Source: JBFGCA01 sp041567315
GTDB taxonomy: Bacteria; Acidobacteriota; Thermoanaerobaculia; Multivoradales; JAHEKO01
DNA length: 32,869 nucleotides
Reading direction: 5' to 3'
Assembly: GCA_041567315.1 (NCBI GenBank)
Contig: JBFGCA010000046.1
Span: 1-32,869 of the forward strand
Part shown: piece after piece, positions 6,581-14,379 of the stretch
Layout of the letters: each line of letters opens with the position of its first letter
Numbering within the stretch: the first letter of the stretch is position 1
Notes under the pieces: generated by a model
The model's input: the letters and a program-made list of their open reading frames with translations, nothing else
Told to the model about the DNA's origin: nothing
Databases searched by the model: none
Program-made: the position numbers and the translations under genes

Positions 6581-8158
6581 TCAACCGGCGCGCAGGAACT
6601 GCCAGCGCAGCCGGCCCTCGCTGCGGGCGAAGACCTGCGGCTCGATGCGACCCGAGAACTCGCGGAGCAGGGCGGAGAGCGGCCGGCCGGCGGCCGCCGC
6701 CTCGAGAACCTCGGCGGCGTCGGAGCCCGCCTTGGTGATGTAGGTCTGCCAGATCGCCTGGCGGATCGACATCGCGCCCAGGGTGACGTTGGGCAGCCGC
6801 GCCACCCCCCGGCGGAGCAGCGCGATCCGCCGCTTGAGGACCGGCACCTCCTCCATCGCCTCGCGCTGCCAGCCGGTGTAGGGCTTGGGGATCAGGATGT
6901 TGACCCCGAGGTGGATCTGCCCCACCACGCCCCGCGGTGCCAGCTCGTCGAGCATGATCGCCCGGCAGCGGGCGGCGACGTCGAGGATCGCCTGGCCGTC
7001 GGCGTCGCTCTCGCCGGGCAGCCCGATCAGAAAGTAGAGCTTGAGCTGGGTGAACCCCTGGCGGAAGATCAGCCGCACCTTCTCGAACAGCAGCGCGTTG
7101 GGGACCGGCTTGTTGAGCTTGACGCGGAGCGCGTCGCTGCCGGTCTCGGGGGCGAGGGTGATCGAGCGGTCGCCGGAGGTCCACAGCGCCTCGAGCACCG
7201 GCTCGCTGACCGCCGGGATGCGGATCGAGGAGACCGCGGTGCGGAACCCCAGCCGGTTGGCCTCCTGGAGGATCCGCTCGATCTCCGGATGGTCGCCCAC
7301 CGCGGTGGCCACGAAGCCCAACTGGTCGGTCACCGGCCGGGCGCTCTCCAGCGAGCCGAGGATGAACTCGGCGGGGTGCCAGCGGAAGCTCCCCATGCCG
7401 AAGGTGGCCCAGCAGTAGCGGCACTTCTCGGGGCAGCCGCGCGACATCTCGACCAGGAACTTGCCGGAGAACTCGGTCCGCGGGGTGACGATGGCGGTGG
7501 TCGGCAGGTGCCCGGGCCGCCGCATCTGCTCCTCGGACAGCTCGAGCTTGATCAAGCGCTCGAACTGCCCGTCGTGCTCGGGGCTGTGCCAGGCCGGGAC
7601 GTAGAACCCGGCGGTCGACGCCAGCCGCTCGAGCACCGCCACGCGGTCGCTCTCCTCGGCCAGCGCGCCGAGCAGCACCGGCAGCAGGTTCTCGGCCGCC
7701 CCCAGCGGGAAGACGTCCACGAACTCGGCCAGCGGCAGCGGGTTGATCATCGCGCAGGCGCCGCCCACCAGCACCAGAGGATCGGCCGGCCCGCGGTCGG
7801 CGCGCCGCAGCGGGATCCCGGTCCGCCCCAGCATCTGGAGCAGGTTGACGTAGTCCTCCTCGAACGACACCGAGAAGGCGACCGCCCCGAAGGCGCTCAG
7901 TGGCCGGTCGGCCTCGACCGACGTCGGCATCCCCGCGCCGTCGGCGAAGAACCGCTCGCAGGTCCACTCCGGCGTCCCCCGCACCAGCTCGTAGACCCGC
8001 TGCAGCGCCAGGCTCGACATCGCCACGTGATAGCTGTTGGCGTAGGCCAGCGCCAGCGCGTACCGCCCCTCCGTCACCCCGCCGACGTGCGGCCCTACGG
8101 GCCGCTCGTCCGCCCTAAAGGCGGCCCACGAGTGACCCTTGTGGCGTCGACTACCCAT
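6581..8158 (-). CDS. radical SAM protein with cobalamin-binding-like N-terminal domain
   Basis: A 525-residue protein from the ATG at 8158; a longer in-frame start at 8245 would overlap the preceding gene's stop and adds unlikely sequence. The N-terminal third (ALAYANSYHVAMSSLALQRVY, then CERFF and VLVGGACAMINPLPLAEFVDVF) matches the B12-binding-like domain of TIGR03960-type radical SAM proteins. The radical SAM cluster motif is CPEKCRYC (Cys242, Cys246, Cys249), which would bind the [4Fe-4S] cluster that cleaves S-adenosylmethionine. The C-terminal part (ALAPETGSDALRVKLNKP and YFLIGLPGESDAD) fits the TIM-barrel core. Substrate unknown. It lies 83 bp downstream of the flavoprotein gene on the same strand but may have its own leaderless promoter. 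Confidence 0.85.
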   Translation of the reverse strand: MGSRRHKGHSWAAFRADERPVGPHVGGVTEGRYALALAYANSYHVAMSSLALQRVYELVRGTPEWTCERFFADGAGMPTSVEADRPLSAFGAVAFSVSFEEDYVNLLQMLGRTGIPLRRADRGPADPLVLVGGACAMINPLPLAEFVDVFPLGAAENLLPVLLGALAEESDRVAVLERLASTAGFYVPAWHSPEHDGQFERLIKLELSEEQMRRPGHLPTTAIVTPRTEFSGKFLVEMSRGCPEKCRYCWATFGMGSFRWHPAEFILGSLESARPVTDQLGFVATAVGDHPEIERILQEANRLGFRTAVSSIRIPAVSEPVLEALWTSGDRSITLAPETGSDALRVKLNKPVPNALLFEKVRLIFRQGFTQLKLYFLIGLPGESDADGQAILDVAARCRAIMLDELAPRGVVGQIHLGVNILIPKPYTGWQREAMEEVPVLKRRIALLRRGVARLPNVTLGAMSIRQAIWQTYITKAGSDAAEVLEAAAAGRPLSALLREFSGRIEPQVFARSEGRLRWQFLRAG

Positions 8159-8169
8159 GGCAATCGACC

Positions 8170-8175
8170 ATTTTA
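8170..8175 (-). promoter_or_regulatory. possible -10 box of the radical SAM gene
   Basis: On the minus strand TAAAAT (5 of 6 matches to TATAAT) lies 11 nt before the ATG at 8158, without a Shine-Dalgarno sequence between. This would give a leaderless or nearly leaderless transcript independent of the PKS cluster. The -35 region is not recognisable. Confidence 0.35.
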
Positions 8176-8241
8176 ACCGGCCGTTCCGGAGATCGTGCCG
8201 ACGGTGGGGCAATTTCGCCGCATCCCAGCAGCCCGAGACAC

Positions 8242-9357
8242 TCAAGGAAGCGCCAGGCCGCGGGCGAGGCGGAGGGTGCCGGCGAGGCCGAGGCTGCTAA
8301 GGGGGCGCTGGCGGGCGTGGATGGCGAGCAGGCGGGCGAAGAGGGCGGGGTCGGCGGCGAGGGTGGTGACCAGGCGGCGGCGGAGCCGGGGGCGGCGCTC
8401 GACCAGCAGCAGCGCGCGGATGAGGGCGAAAGGCAGGGCGCTCAGCCGCCGGCAGGCGCGGGCGTAGGGGCGGAGGTCGCCGGCGGCCAGCGCCGCGGCC
8501 AGGGCTCGGGCCTGGTGGAAGGCGAGCGAGAGGCCCTCGCCGGTGATGGCGTCGCGGTAGCCGGCGGCGTCGCCGACCAGCGCCACGCGACCGCGGACCA
8601 CCGCTCGCGGGCGCTGGTCGAAAGGGCCGGCGCCGCGGTCGCGGGAGAGGACCGGGGCGCCCTCGAGCCGCTGCGCCAGGGGGGGGAAACGGGCGATCAG
8701 ACGATCGAAGTTCGACTTCTCGCCGCTCCACAGCATGGCGACGCCGACCTGCCGGGAGCCCACGGGGGTGACGTAGGCCTCGCAGCGCTCGCCCCACCAG
8801 ACCGCGACCCGCTCGCTCCAGGGCTCGATCTCGAAGTGGCGGCGGACGCCGTAGCGGTGCAGCCGGGGCGGTCGGCCGGCGAGGCCCGCCCATCGCCGCA
8901 CCGGCGAGTGCAGGCCGTCGGCGCCGACCACCCAGTCGGCGCTCAGGCGGCCCCGGGCGGTTTCGAGCCCCTCGTCGGTCAGCCCGCTGGCGCTCACGCC
9001 CCACAGCAGGTTCACGCCGGCCGCGGCGGCCCGCTCGGCCAGGGCCGCGTGGAGCACCGGGCGGCGGATGCCCAGACCGGGAGCGTCCGGGAAGTCGGCT
9101 TCCGCCACTTGCTCGCCGTCGACGTAGGTGATGCCGCGGAAGGGCCGGCACTCCGCCGCCGCCAGCCGGACGCCCAGCTCGGCCAGCCGGGCGGCGCCGT
9201 CGGGCATCAGGCCCTCGCCGCAGGGCTTGTCGATCGGTGGCCGGCCGCGCTCGATCACGGCCACCTCGAGCCCGTGGCGGCGCAGCTCGAGGGCGGTGAC
9301 CAGACCCGCCGGCCCGCCGCCCACAACCGCCACGTCGGCGGTCGCCAGCCTCCCCAT
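8242..9357 (-). CDS. FAD-dependent oxidoreductase (UbiH/geranylgeranyl-reductase-like) of the type III PKS cluster
   Basis: A 371-residue flavoprotein. The ATG at 9357 is preferred over one 48 bp upstream: it follows the ligase stop by 4 nt with GAGGGG as ribosome binding site and starts just before the dinucleotide-binding motif VAVVGGGPAG. A PCGEGLMP segment, typical of flavoproteins found with type III PKS genes, follows at about residue 48. The second FAD motif is ALVGDAAGYRDAITGEG. By analogy with SrsC of the Streptomyces griseus srsABC operon, it may hydroxylate the aromatic ring of a phenolic lipid and set up quinone formation; a reductase role is possible. It is the last gene of the tightly coupled minus-strand cluster. 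Confidence 0.82.
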   Translation of the reverse strand: MGRLATADVAVVGGGPAGLVTALELRRHGLEVAVIERGRPPIDKPCGEGLMPDGAARLAELGVRLAAAECRPFRGITYVDGEQVAEADFPDAPGLGIRRPVLHAALAERAAAAGVNLLWGVSASGLTDEGLETARGRLSADWVVGADGLHSPVRRWAGLAGRPPRLHRYGVRRHFEIEPWSERVAVWWGERCEAYVTPVGSRQVGVAMLWSGEKSNFDRLIARFPPLAQRLEGAPVLSRDRGAGPFDQRPRAVVRGRVALVGDAAGYRDAITGEGLSLAFHQARALAAALAAGDLRPYARACRRLSALPFALIRALLLVERRPRLRRRLVTTLAADPALFARLLAIHARQRPLSSLGLAGTLRLARGLALP

Positions 9358-9361
9358 CCCC

Positions 9362-11152
9362 TCAGCTCTCCGGCTCGCTGCTCGGCGTTGCTTTGGCTGG
9401 AGCACGTGCGAACGAGCGCCACGAGCGGGCCAGCGCGCGCCCCAGGCCGAGGGCGGTGACCGGCCGCGGGGCGTCCAGCTCGCCGGCCAGCCAGCGGCGG
9501 AGGGTCTCGGGCCGGCGGATCTTGCCCGAGGAGGTGCGGGGCAGGGTGCCGGGGTCGAGCACGATCACCCGGTCGACCTCGATCCCGGTCCGCCCGCGGA
9601 CCTCGGCGCGGCAGGCCGCCGCCAGCTCCTCCGCGGGCGCGGCGGCCACCCGCCGGTGGCGCTCGACGAACAGCAGCACCTGCTCGCGGTCGGCCCCTTC
9701 GGGCAGGTGGCTGACCGCTGCCGCGCAGCCGGAGCGGGTGGCGGGCAGGGCGTCGACCGCGCCCTCCAGCTCCTCGGGCGCGTGGTTGCGGCCGCGGACG
9801 ATCACCAGGTCGCGGGCGCGGCCGGTGAGGAACAACTCGCCCCGGTGGAAGAAGCCCAGGTCGCCGGTGTCGAGCCAGCCATCGCGCAGCACTTCGGCGG
9901 TAGCCTGCGGGCGGTCCAGATAACCCTCCATCAGCGACGGTCCGCGCACCCACAGCCGGCCGCTGCGGCCGCTCTCGAGCGCGCGGCCCTCGCCGTCGCG
10001 GACCTCGACCTCGAAGCCGGGCAGCGGGCGGCCCACCGACACCAGCTCGACGCCTCCCGGGTCGGCCCGCGCCGTCCCTCCTTCGCCGAGCGCGCCCCGC
10101 TCGAAGCGCCGGCAGACGAAGGGCCGGTCCGGGTCCGAGAAGGTGACCGCCAGCGCCGCCTCGGAGAGACCGTAGACCGGGGTCAGCGCCTCTCGCCGCA
10201 GACCCCAGCGGGCGAAGCGCTCGGTGAAGGCGCGGAGCACCGCCGGCGACACCGCCTCGGCACCGTTGAGCGCCACCTCCCACGAGGAGAGATCGACGCC
10301 CTCGAGCTCTTCGTCCTCGATCTTCTCGACGCACAGCCCGTAGGCGAAATTGGGGGCCGGCGAGACGGTGGCGCGATAGCGCGACAGCGTCCGCAGCCAG
10401 ACCGCCGGCCGGGCCACGAACAGCTCGGGCGGGATCAGGGTCAGCACCGAGGGCCGCTCGAGGGCCGGGAAGACGCAGCCGATCAGCCCCATGTCGTGGT
10501 AGAGCGGCAGCCACGAGACCCCGGTGTGGCGCACCCCCGGGCGGTCGGGCCAGAAGCCGTTGAGCAGCCGGGTCTGGGCCAGCACCGCGCGGTGGCTGAG
10601 CGCCACCGGCTTGGGCTCGACGGTGGTGCCGGAGGAGAACTGGACCAGGGCCAGGTCGTCCGCCGACGCCGTCGGCTCGGCCGGCGCGTCACCTGGCGCT
10701 TCGTCCGGCGAGCCGGCGGGCAGCTCGGCCAGCGTCCGGCAGCCCGCCGGCGGCCGGGCCGCGGCGATCGCCTCGCCGAGCAGCCGGCGCACCCCGCGGT
10801 CGGCCAGGACCAGGCGGGCGCCGGCCGCCCGCAGCAGGCCGGCGGTCCGGCGGTGGTACTCGTCGAGCCTGCCCAGACGGACCGGCGGGTACAGCGGCAC
10901 CGGCACGGCGCCGGCCAGGAGCGTCCCGAAGAAAGCGCCGAAGAACTCCTCGCCGGTGGGATAGACCAGCGCCACCCGCTCACCGTGGCCGACCCCCAGC
11001 GAGCGGATGCCGGCCGCGGCGCGGCGCGCCCCCTCGCGCACGTCGGCCCACGAGCGCCAGGTCGCCCGCTCGCGGCGGTCGATCAGCCGCAGGCCGGCCC
11101 GCGGGTCGGCGGCGGCCCGCGCCAGCAGCTCGCTGACGGTGGTGGCGCTCAT
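9362..11152 (-). CDS. fatty-acyl-AMP ligase (FAAL-like AMP-dependent synthetase)
   Basis: A 596-residue adenylating enzyme. It has the P-loop QFSSGTTVEPKP (171-182), the FAAL-typical SWLPLYHDMGLIG (213-225), the aryl/acyl pocket region SPAPNFAYGLC, GWLDTGDLGF (about 426-434) and a C-terminal TSSGKIRR with catalytic Lys544. FAALs activate free fatty acids as acyl-AMP and load them on the phosphopantetheine of a carrier protein rather than on CoA. The acyl carrier protein gene lies immediately upstream with an ATGA overlap, which strongly suggests partnership. I infer that it supplies the acyl-ACP starter for the type III PKS of the same operon. A CoA ligase activity cannot be excluded without checking the FAAL insertion loop. 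Confidence 0.87.
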   Translation of the reverse strand: MSATTVSELLARAAADPRAGLRLIDRRERATWRSWADVREGARRAAAGIRSLGVGHGERVALVYPTGEEFFGAFFGTLLAGAVPVPLYPPVRLGRLDEYHRRTAGLLRAAGARLVLADRGVRRLLGEAIAAARPPAGCRTLAELPAGSPDEAPGDAPAEPTASADDLALVQFSSGTTVEPKPVALSHRAVLAQTRLLNGFWPDRPGVRHTGVSWLPLYHDMGLIGCVFPALERPSVLTLIPPELFVARPAVWLRTLSRYRATVSPAPNFAYGLCVEKIEDEELEGVDLSSWEVALNGAEAVSPAVLRAFTERFARWGLRREALTPVYGLSEAALAVTFSDPDRPFVCRRFERGALGEGGTARADPGGVELVSVGRPLPGFEVEVRDGEGRALESGRSGRLWVRGPSLMEGYLDRPQATAEVLRDGWLDTGDLGFFHRGELFLTGRARDLVIVRGRNHAPEELEGAVDALPATRSGCAAAVSHLPEGADREQVLLFVERHRRVAAAPAEELAAACRAEVRGRTGIEVDRVIVLDPGTLPRTSSGKIRRPETLRRWLAGELDAPRPVTALGLGRALARSWRSFARAPAKATPSSEPES

Positions 11153-11394
11153 CCGGCCGCCAGCTTCCCACGCACCACCGCCACCAGGTCCCCGACCGTC
11201 TCGATGGCCGCCTCGTCGGCCTCGTCGAGACAGACCTCGAAGCGGTTCTCGACCTCGACCGACAGCGCCAGGAGCTGCAGCGAGTCCAGCCCCAGCTCCT
11301 CGATCAGACGCATCTGGGGGGTCACCTCTACCTGCCGGCCGAGCTGCCGGTGAGCGATGTCACTGATCCCCGCCAGCACCTCGGCTTCCGTCAT
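11149..11394 (-). CDS. acyl carrier protein of the type III PKS cluster
   Basis: An 81-residue carrier protein from the ATG at 11394, which overlaps the methyltransferase stop (ATGA). Its own TGA overlaps the ATG of the acyl-AMP ligase. The phosphopantetheine attachment motif is ELGLDSLQLL with Ser38. The fold pattern (helix 1 IAHRQLG, loop, helix 2 after the Ser, helix 3 near TVGDLVAVV) is standard for ACPs. Because the next gene is a fatty-acyl-AMP ligase, this is more likely a dedicated carrier than the housekeeping AcpP, which would sit with fabF or fabD. A longer in-frame reading exists upstream but has no ACP character. Confidence 0.9.
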   Translation of the reverse strand: MTEAEVLAGISDIAHRQLGRQVEVTPQMRLIEELGLDSLQLLALSVEVENRFEVCLDEADEAAIETVGDLVAVVRGKLAAG

Positions 11395-11909
11395 CTTGCG
11401 GCCTCGATCATCGCCCGGTTCTCGGCGCCGATCCTGACCCGCAGCAGCACGCCGTTGGCCAGCCCGAAACCGACCGCCGTCCACCAGGCGCCGTGGACCA
11501 GCGGCAGGGCGGCGAGCTCGACCGCCACCGCCAGGTAGTTGGGGTGGCGCAGCCAGCGATAGGGCCCGCGCCGCACCAGCGGCTCGACGGGCAGGACCAC
11601 GATGCGGGTCGTCCAGCGTCGCCCGAGGGTGGCGATCGCCCAGTAGCGGAGCGCCATGGCAGCCAGCAGCAGCGCCAGCATCGCGCCGCCGAGCCCTGGC
11701 CGGAACGGCCGCTCGAGCAGCCACACCTCGAGCACGCAGGCGGGCAGGAACGCGGCGTGGAGCGCCACCATCCAGCGGTAGTGCCCGCTCCCCGCCTCCA
11801 CCCCGCCGCGCGCGAGCAGCCAGCGCCGGTTGCGGCGGGCCAGCGCCAGCTCGGCCAGCCGCTGGACCGCGACCAGCCCGACCAGCGCCGCGTAGAGCAG
11901 CCGGCTCAC
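11391..11909 (-). CDS. isoprenylcysteine carboxyl methyltransferase-family membrane methyltransferase
   Basis: A 172-residue membrane protein (GTG start at 11909) with four to five hydrophobic segments. The C-terminal motif block is characteristic of the ICMT family: RRGPYRWLRHPNYLAVAVE followed by RIGAENRAM. Bacterial members next to type III PKS genes methylate phenolic lipids or alkylpyrones: SrsB in Streptomyces griseus and BpsB in Bacillus subtilis are the known examples. The same O-methylation role is inferred here. The gene starts 31 bp after the PKS stop and its stop overlaps the start of the ACP gene. Confidence 0.85.
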   Translation of the reverse strand: MSRLLYAALVGLVAVQRLAELALARRNRRWLLARGGVEAGSGHYRWMVALHAAFLPACVLEVWLLERPFRPGLGGAMLALLLAAMALRYWAIATLGRRWTTRIVVLPVEPLVRRGPYRWLRHPNYLAVAVELAALPLVHGAWWTAVGFGLANGVLLRVRIGAENRAMIEAAR

Positions 11910-11940
11910 GCGCCCCCGGGGCGGCGGCGGGGAGCGGCGG

Positions 11941-12990
11941 TCACCACTCGAGCAGCACCAGCTCGGAGCAGAAGCCGGGCCCCAGCGCCAGCAGCAGGCC
12001 CGGGCTGCCGGCCGGCGGGCGGTGCCGCTCCATGGTCTCGGCCAGCACCAGCAGGACCGAAGTCGAGGAGAGGTTGCCCACCTCGCGGAGGCTCCGCCAG
12101 GTCAGCTCCAGGGCTTCGGCCGGCAGCTCCAGGGTTTCCTGCATGGCCTCCAGCACCCGCGGCCCGCCGGGGTGCGCCACCCAGGAGACGATCTGCCGGC
12201 GCTCCAGCCCGTGCTCGGCCAGGAAGCCGTCGACGTCCTCGCGCAGGTGGTCGCGGACCACCTGCGGCACCTGGGCCGAGAGCACCACCTGGAACCCGCG
12301 CTCCGAGATGTCCCAGCCCATCACCCGCTCCGAGTCGGGATAGAAGATCGACCGGGTGGCGACGATCCGCGGCCCCGGCCCGGTCCGCCGTTCGCCGACC
12401 ACCACCACCGCCGCCGCGCCGTCCCCGAACAGCCCCGAGGAGATCAGATTCGGGATCGACAGGTCGCGGAGCTGCAGCGTCAGCGAGCACAGCTCGACCG
12501 ACAGCAGCACCGCCACCTCGTCCGGGTAGGCCTTGACGTAGTCGGCGGCGCGGGCGATGCCGGCCGCCCCGGCCACGCACCCCAGCCCGAAGATCGGCAC
12601 CCGCTTGACCTCCGGCGGCAGCCGCAGCCGGTTCATCAGCCGCGCGTCCAGCGACGGCGTCGCGATCCCGGTGACCGAGACGCAGAGCAGACTGCCGACG
12701 TCGGCCGTCTCCAGCCCGGCTCGCGCGAGCGCGTCGCGCACCGCTTCCGCCCCGACCTCCTCGCCCACCCGGATCCAGGCGTCGTTGGCCGCCCCCCAGC
12801 CGTCGAGCCCCAGGTACTCCTCCAGCGGCAGCGCCAGATGCCGCCCCCCCACCAAGACGTTCCGGTGCAGGGTCTCCAGCCGCCGCTTGTTGAATAGCTT
12901 CCCGCCCCACACCCCCCGGAACGCCTCGAGCAGCGCCTCCTGGTCGTAGTAGTGAGGCGGAAACGCCTTGCCGACCGCCGCGATCCTCAC
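11941..12990 (-). CDS. type III polyketide synthase (alkylresorcinol/alkylpyrone synthase-like)
   Basis: The 349-residue form starts at the GTG at 12990, preceded by GGAG about 9 nt upstream; a longer in-frame reading to 13188 adds low-complexity sequence unlike the family. The thiolase-fold catalytic triad is visible: Cys138 (IFGLGCVAGA), His273 (WVAHPGGP) and Asn306 (EVGNLSSTS). The protein also has SSGLFGDGAAAVV and LPAEALELTWRSL segments typical of bacterial type III synthases. Such enzymes extend an acyl starter with malonyl-CoA and cyclise the product to an alkylresorcinol or alkylpyrone. It heads a coupled operon with methyltransferase, ACP, ligase and flavoprotein, so a long-chain acyl starter is likely. 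The 244 bp between it and the divergent gene at 13235 should hold its promoter. Confidence 0.92.
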   Translation of the reverse strand: MRIAAVGKAFPPHYYDQEALLEAFRGVWGGKLFNKRRLETLHRNVLVGGRHLALPLEEYLGLDGWGAANDAWIRVGEEVGAEAVRDALARAGLETADVGSLLCVSVTGIATPSLDARLMNRLRLPPEVKRVPIFGLGCVAGAAGIARAADYVKAYPDEVAVLLSVELCSLTLQLRDLSIPNLISSGLFGDGAAAVVVVGERRTGPGPRIVATRSIFYPDSERVMGWDISERGFQVVLSAQVPQVVRDHLREDVDGFLAEHGLERRQIVSWVAHPGGPRVLEAMQETLELPAEALELTWRSLREVGNLSSTSVLLVLAETMERHRPPAGSPGLLLALGPGFCSELVLLEW

Positions 12991-13234
12991 CGTGACGAGC
13001 TCCGCGGACCGGTTATCACCGATGCCCGATTCAGAACTGGCACTCGACTCCCCCGGGGTGACCAAGCGCTTGCCGCCGGTTTCGCCGCCCTGGACTCCGG
13101 CGATGATAGCCGGGGCCACCGCCCGCCCGCCATCTTGCTCCGGTGCAAAGCCGAAATCGGGACCGTCCGAGATACACTCCCTCCCCACCGCCCGAACCGA
13201 TAGGCCGAGACCGGCGTATAGCGGTTAGCGCCTC

Positions 13235-14002
13235 ATGCCACCTGTTCCTGCTGCCAGCCTGCTCGTCTTTACCCTCGGCGCCGACCGCGAGCGGGCGCGC
13301 CGGAGGCTGCTGCCCTCGCGGCTGGGTCGGGTGGAGCTGGATCTGCACCGCCGGGGGCTTGAGGCAGCCCTAGAGGCGGGGCGCGAGGCCGGGTGCCGGG
13401 TGGAGATCGCCGCTCCCGAGCCGCTGCCGCTCGGCCCGGTCCTGGGCCGAGAGGTGCGCCAGTGGCGCCAGCGCGGGGGCTCGTTCGGCGAGCGCCTGCG
13501 GCGGGCGATGGCCAGTGCCGAGGAGCGCGCCGACGGCAAGCCGCTGATCGCGGTCGGCTCGGACGTCCCCGGACTCGAGGCGCGGCACCTGCGCCAAGCG
13601 CTCGAAGAGCTGGGCGAGGATGGCCGCCGGGTGGTCGTCGGGCCGTCGCCCGACGGCGGCTTCTATCTGCTGGCGGCCCGCCGGCCGTTGGCGCCACTGC
13701 TGGCGGGGGTGCGGTGGCGCCGCCGCGACACGCTACAGAGCCTGATCGCTGCGCTCTACGCCGCCGGCTGCACCGTGTGCCTGCTGCCGCCGCTCGCCGA
13801 TCTCGACCACCGAGCAGATCTCGAGCGCTGGCTGGCCACCGGCCGGCCAGCTGCCGTCCGCTGGCAGCGCCTCTGGCGGCTTCTTCGCCGGCTGCTCGCG
13901 GAGCTCCGGCGCCCGGCCGCACCGGTGGCGCTGGGGGCGCTGCGGCCTGTTCTCGCGGCGGTACCGCGGGGCCGCGCCCCGCCCCCCGCCGGATCCGCAT
14001 AA
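13235..14002 (+). CDS. DUF2064 / TIGR04282-type nucleotide-sugar transferase
   Basis: A 255-residue glycosyltransferase-A-like protein. Family marks are the N-terminal R-rich nucleotide-binding region with KRLLP-like sequence replaced by RRRLLPSRLG, the acidic motif IAVGSDVPGL (about residues 105-114), GPSPDGGFYLLA (about 132-143) and LPPLADLDHRADLERW. TIGR04282 members were first found with selenocysteine-type radical SAM proteins and are now linked to arsenosugar biosynthesis. An ArsM gene starts 377 bp downstream on the same strand, which supports that link. The C-terminal 45 residues are Arg/Pro-rich and low in complexity. The start ATG lacks a clear ribosome binding site. Confidence 0.8.
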   Translation: MPPVPAASLLVFTLGADRERARRRLLPSRLGRVELDLHRRGLEAALEAGREAGCRVEIAAPEPLPLGPVLGREVRQWRQRGGSFGERLRRAMASAEERADGKPLIAVGSDVPGLEARHLRQALEELGEDGRRVVVGPSPDGGFYLLAARRPLAPLLAGVRWRRRDTLQSLIAALYAAGCTVCLLPPLADLDHRADLERWLATGRPAAVRWQRLWRLLRRLLAELRRPAAPVALGALRPVLAAVPRGRAPPPAGSA

Positions 14003-14379
14003 GGCGATCCCCGGGCGATCGCCGCGGGCCTAAGGCACCCCGGCCGATCCAGGAGCGGCCCCCGCAGGGGTCGCCGACTACCGGCGGTCGGAGGCTCACC
14101 GGCCGCGGATTTCGCGTTGGCCGGCGCTCCGGGAGCCGGTCTACCCGGAAGCTCTTTCCCGGACGGTGCGCCGTTGGAGCCGAGGTCTCCAAGTGCGCTG
14201 TCGGGGAGCTGTCGGATCTGACGCGTCGAGTCCGTGGCACCACCGAGCAACTGTCGAGACCCGTATTGCCGAGATCCGTCGTCGAAGCCGATCGATCGAG
14301 CCGATTTCATTGAACCGATTCACACCGCCGTCGCGGAACCACTGAGCAGCCAACGGCCGCCAAGGGAGAACCACCGAGC
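14003..14379 (+). promoter_or_regulatory. 377-bp intergenic leader before arsM, with operator-like repeats
   Basis: No gene is convincing here. Near the arsM end there is a relatively AT-rich patch with a repeated element, CCGATTTCA (14301-14309) and CCGATTCA (14315-14322). The first repeat ends in TTCA-T-TGAA (14306-14314), and TGAA-ccga-TTCA (14311-14322) forms a second small dyad. Such TGAA/TTCA dyads could be a repressor site (ArsR family is one candidate), but no arsR gene is in view. I could not assign a convincing -35/-10 pair. GGGAG at 14364-14368 is the arsM ribosome binding site. Confidence 0.35.

Noticed and set aside
8098..8140. GC-rich hairpin near the start of the radical SAM gene (GGGCGG/CCGCCC type arms)
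   Set aside because: It lies inside the coding sequence and its arms encode the N-terminal residues; no T-run or regulatory context supports a separate feature.
9128..11353. Long plus-strand frame opposite the acyl-AMP ligase
   Set aside because: Shadow of a gene with intact adenylation motifs; no signature of its own.
12991..13188. N-terminal extension of the type III PKS by 66 residues
   Set aside because: The extension is unlike the family and lies in the divergent promoter region; the GTG at 12990 has a ribosome binding site and gives the usual length.
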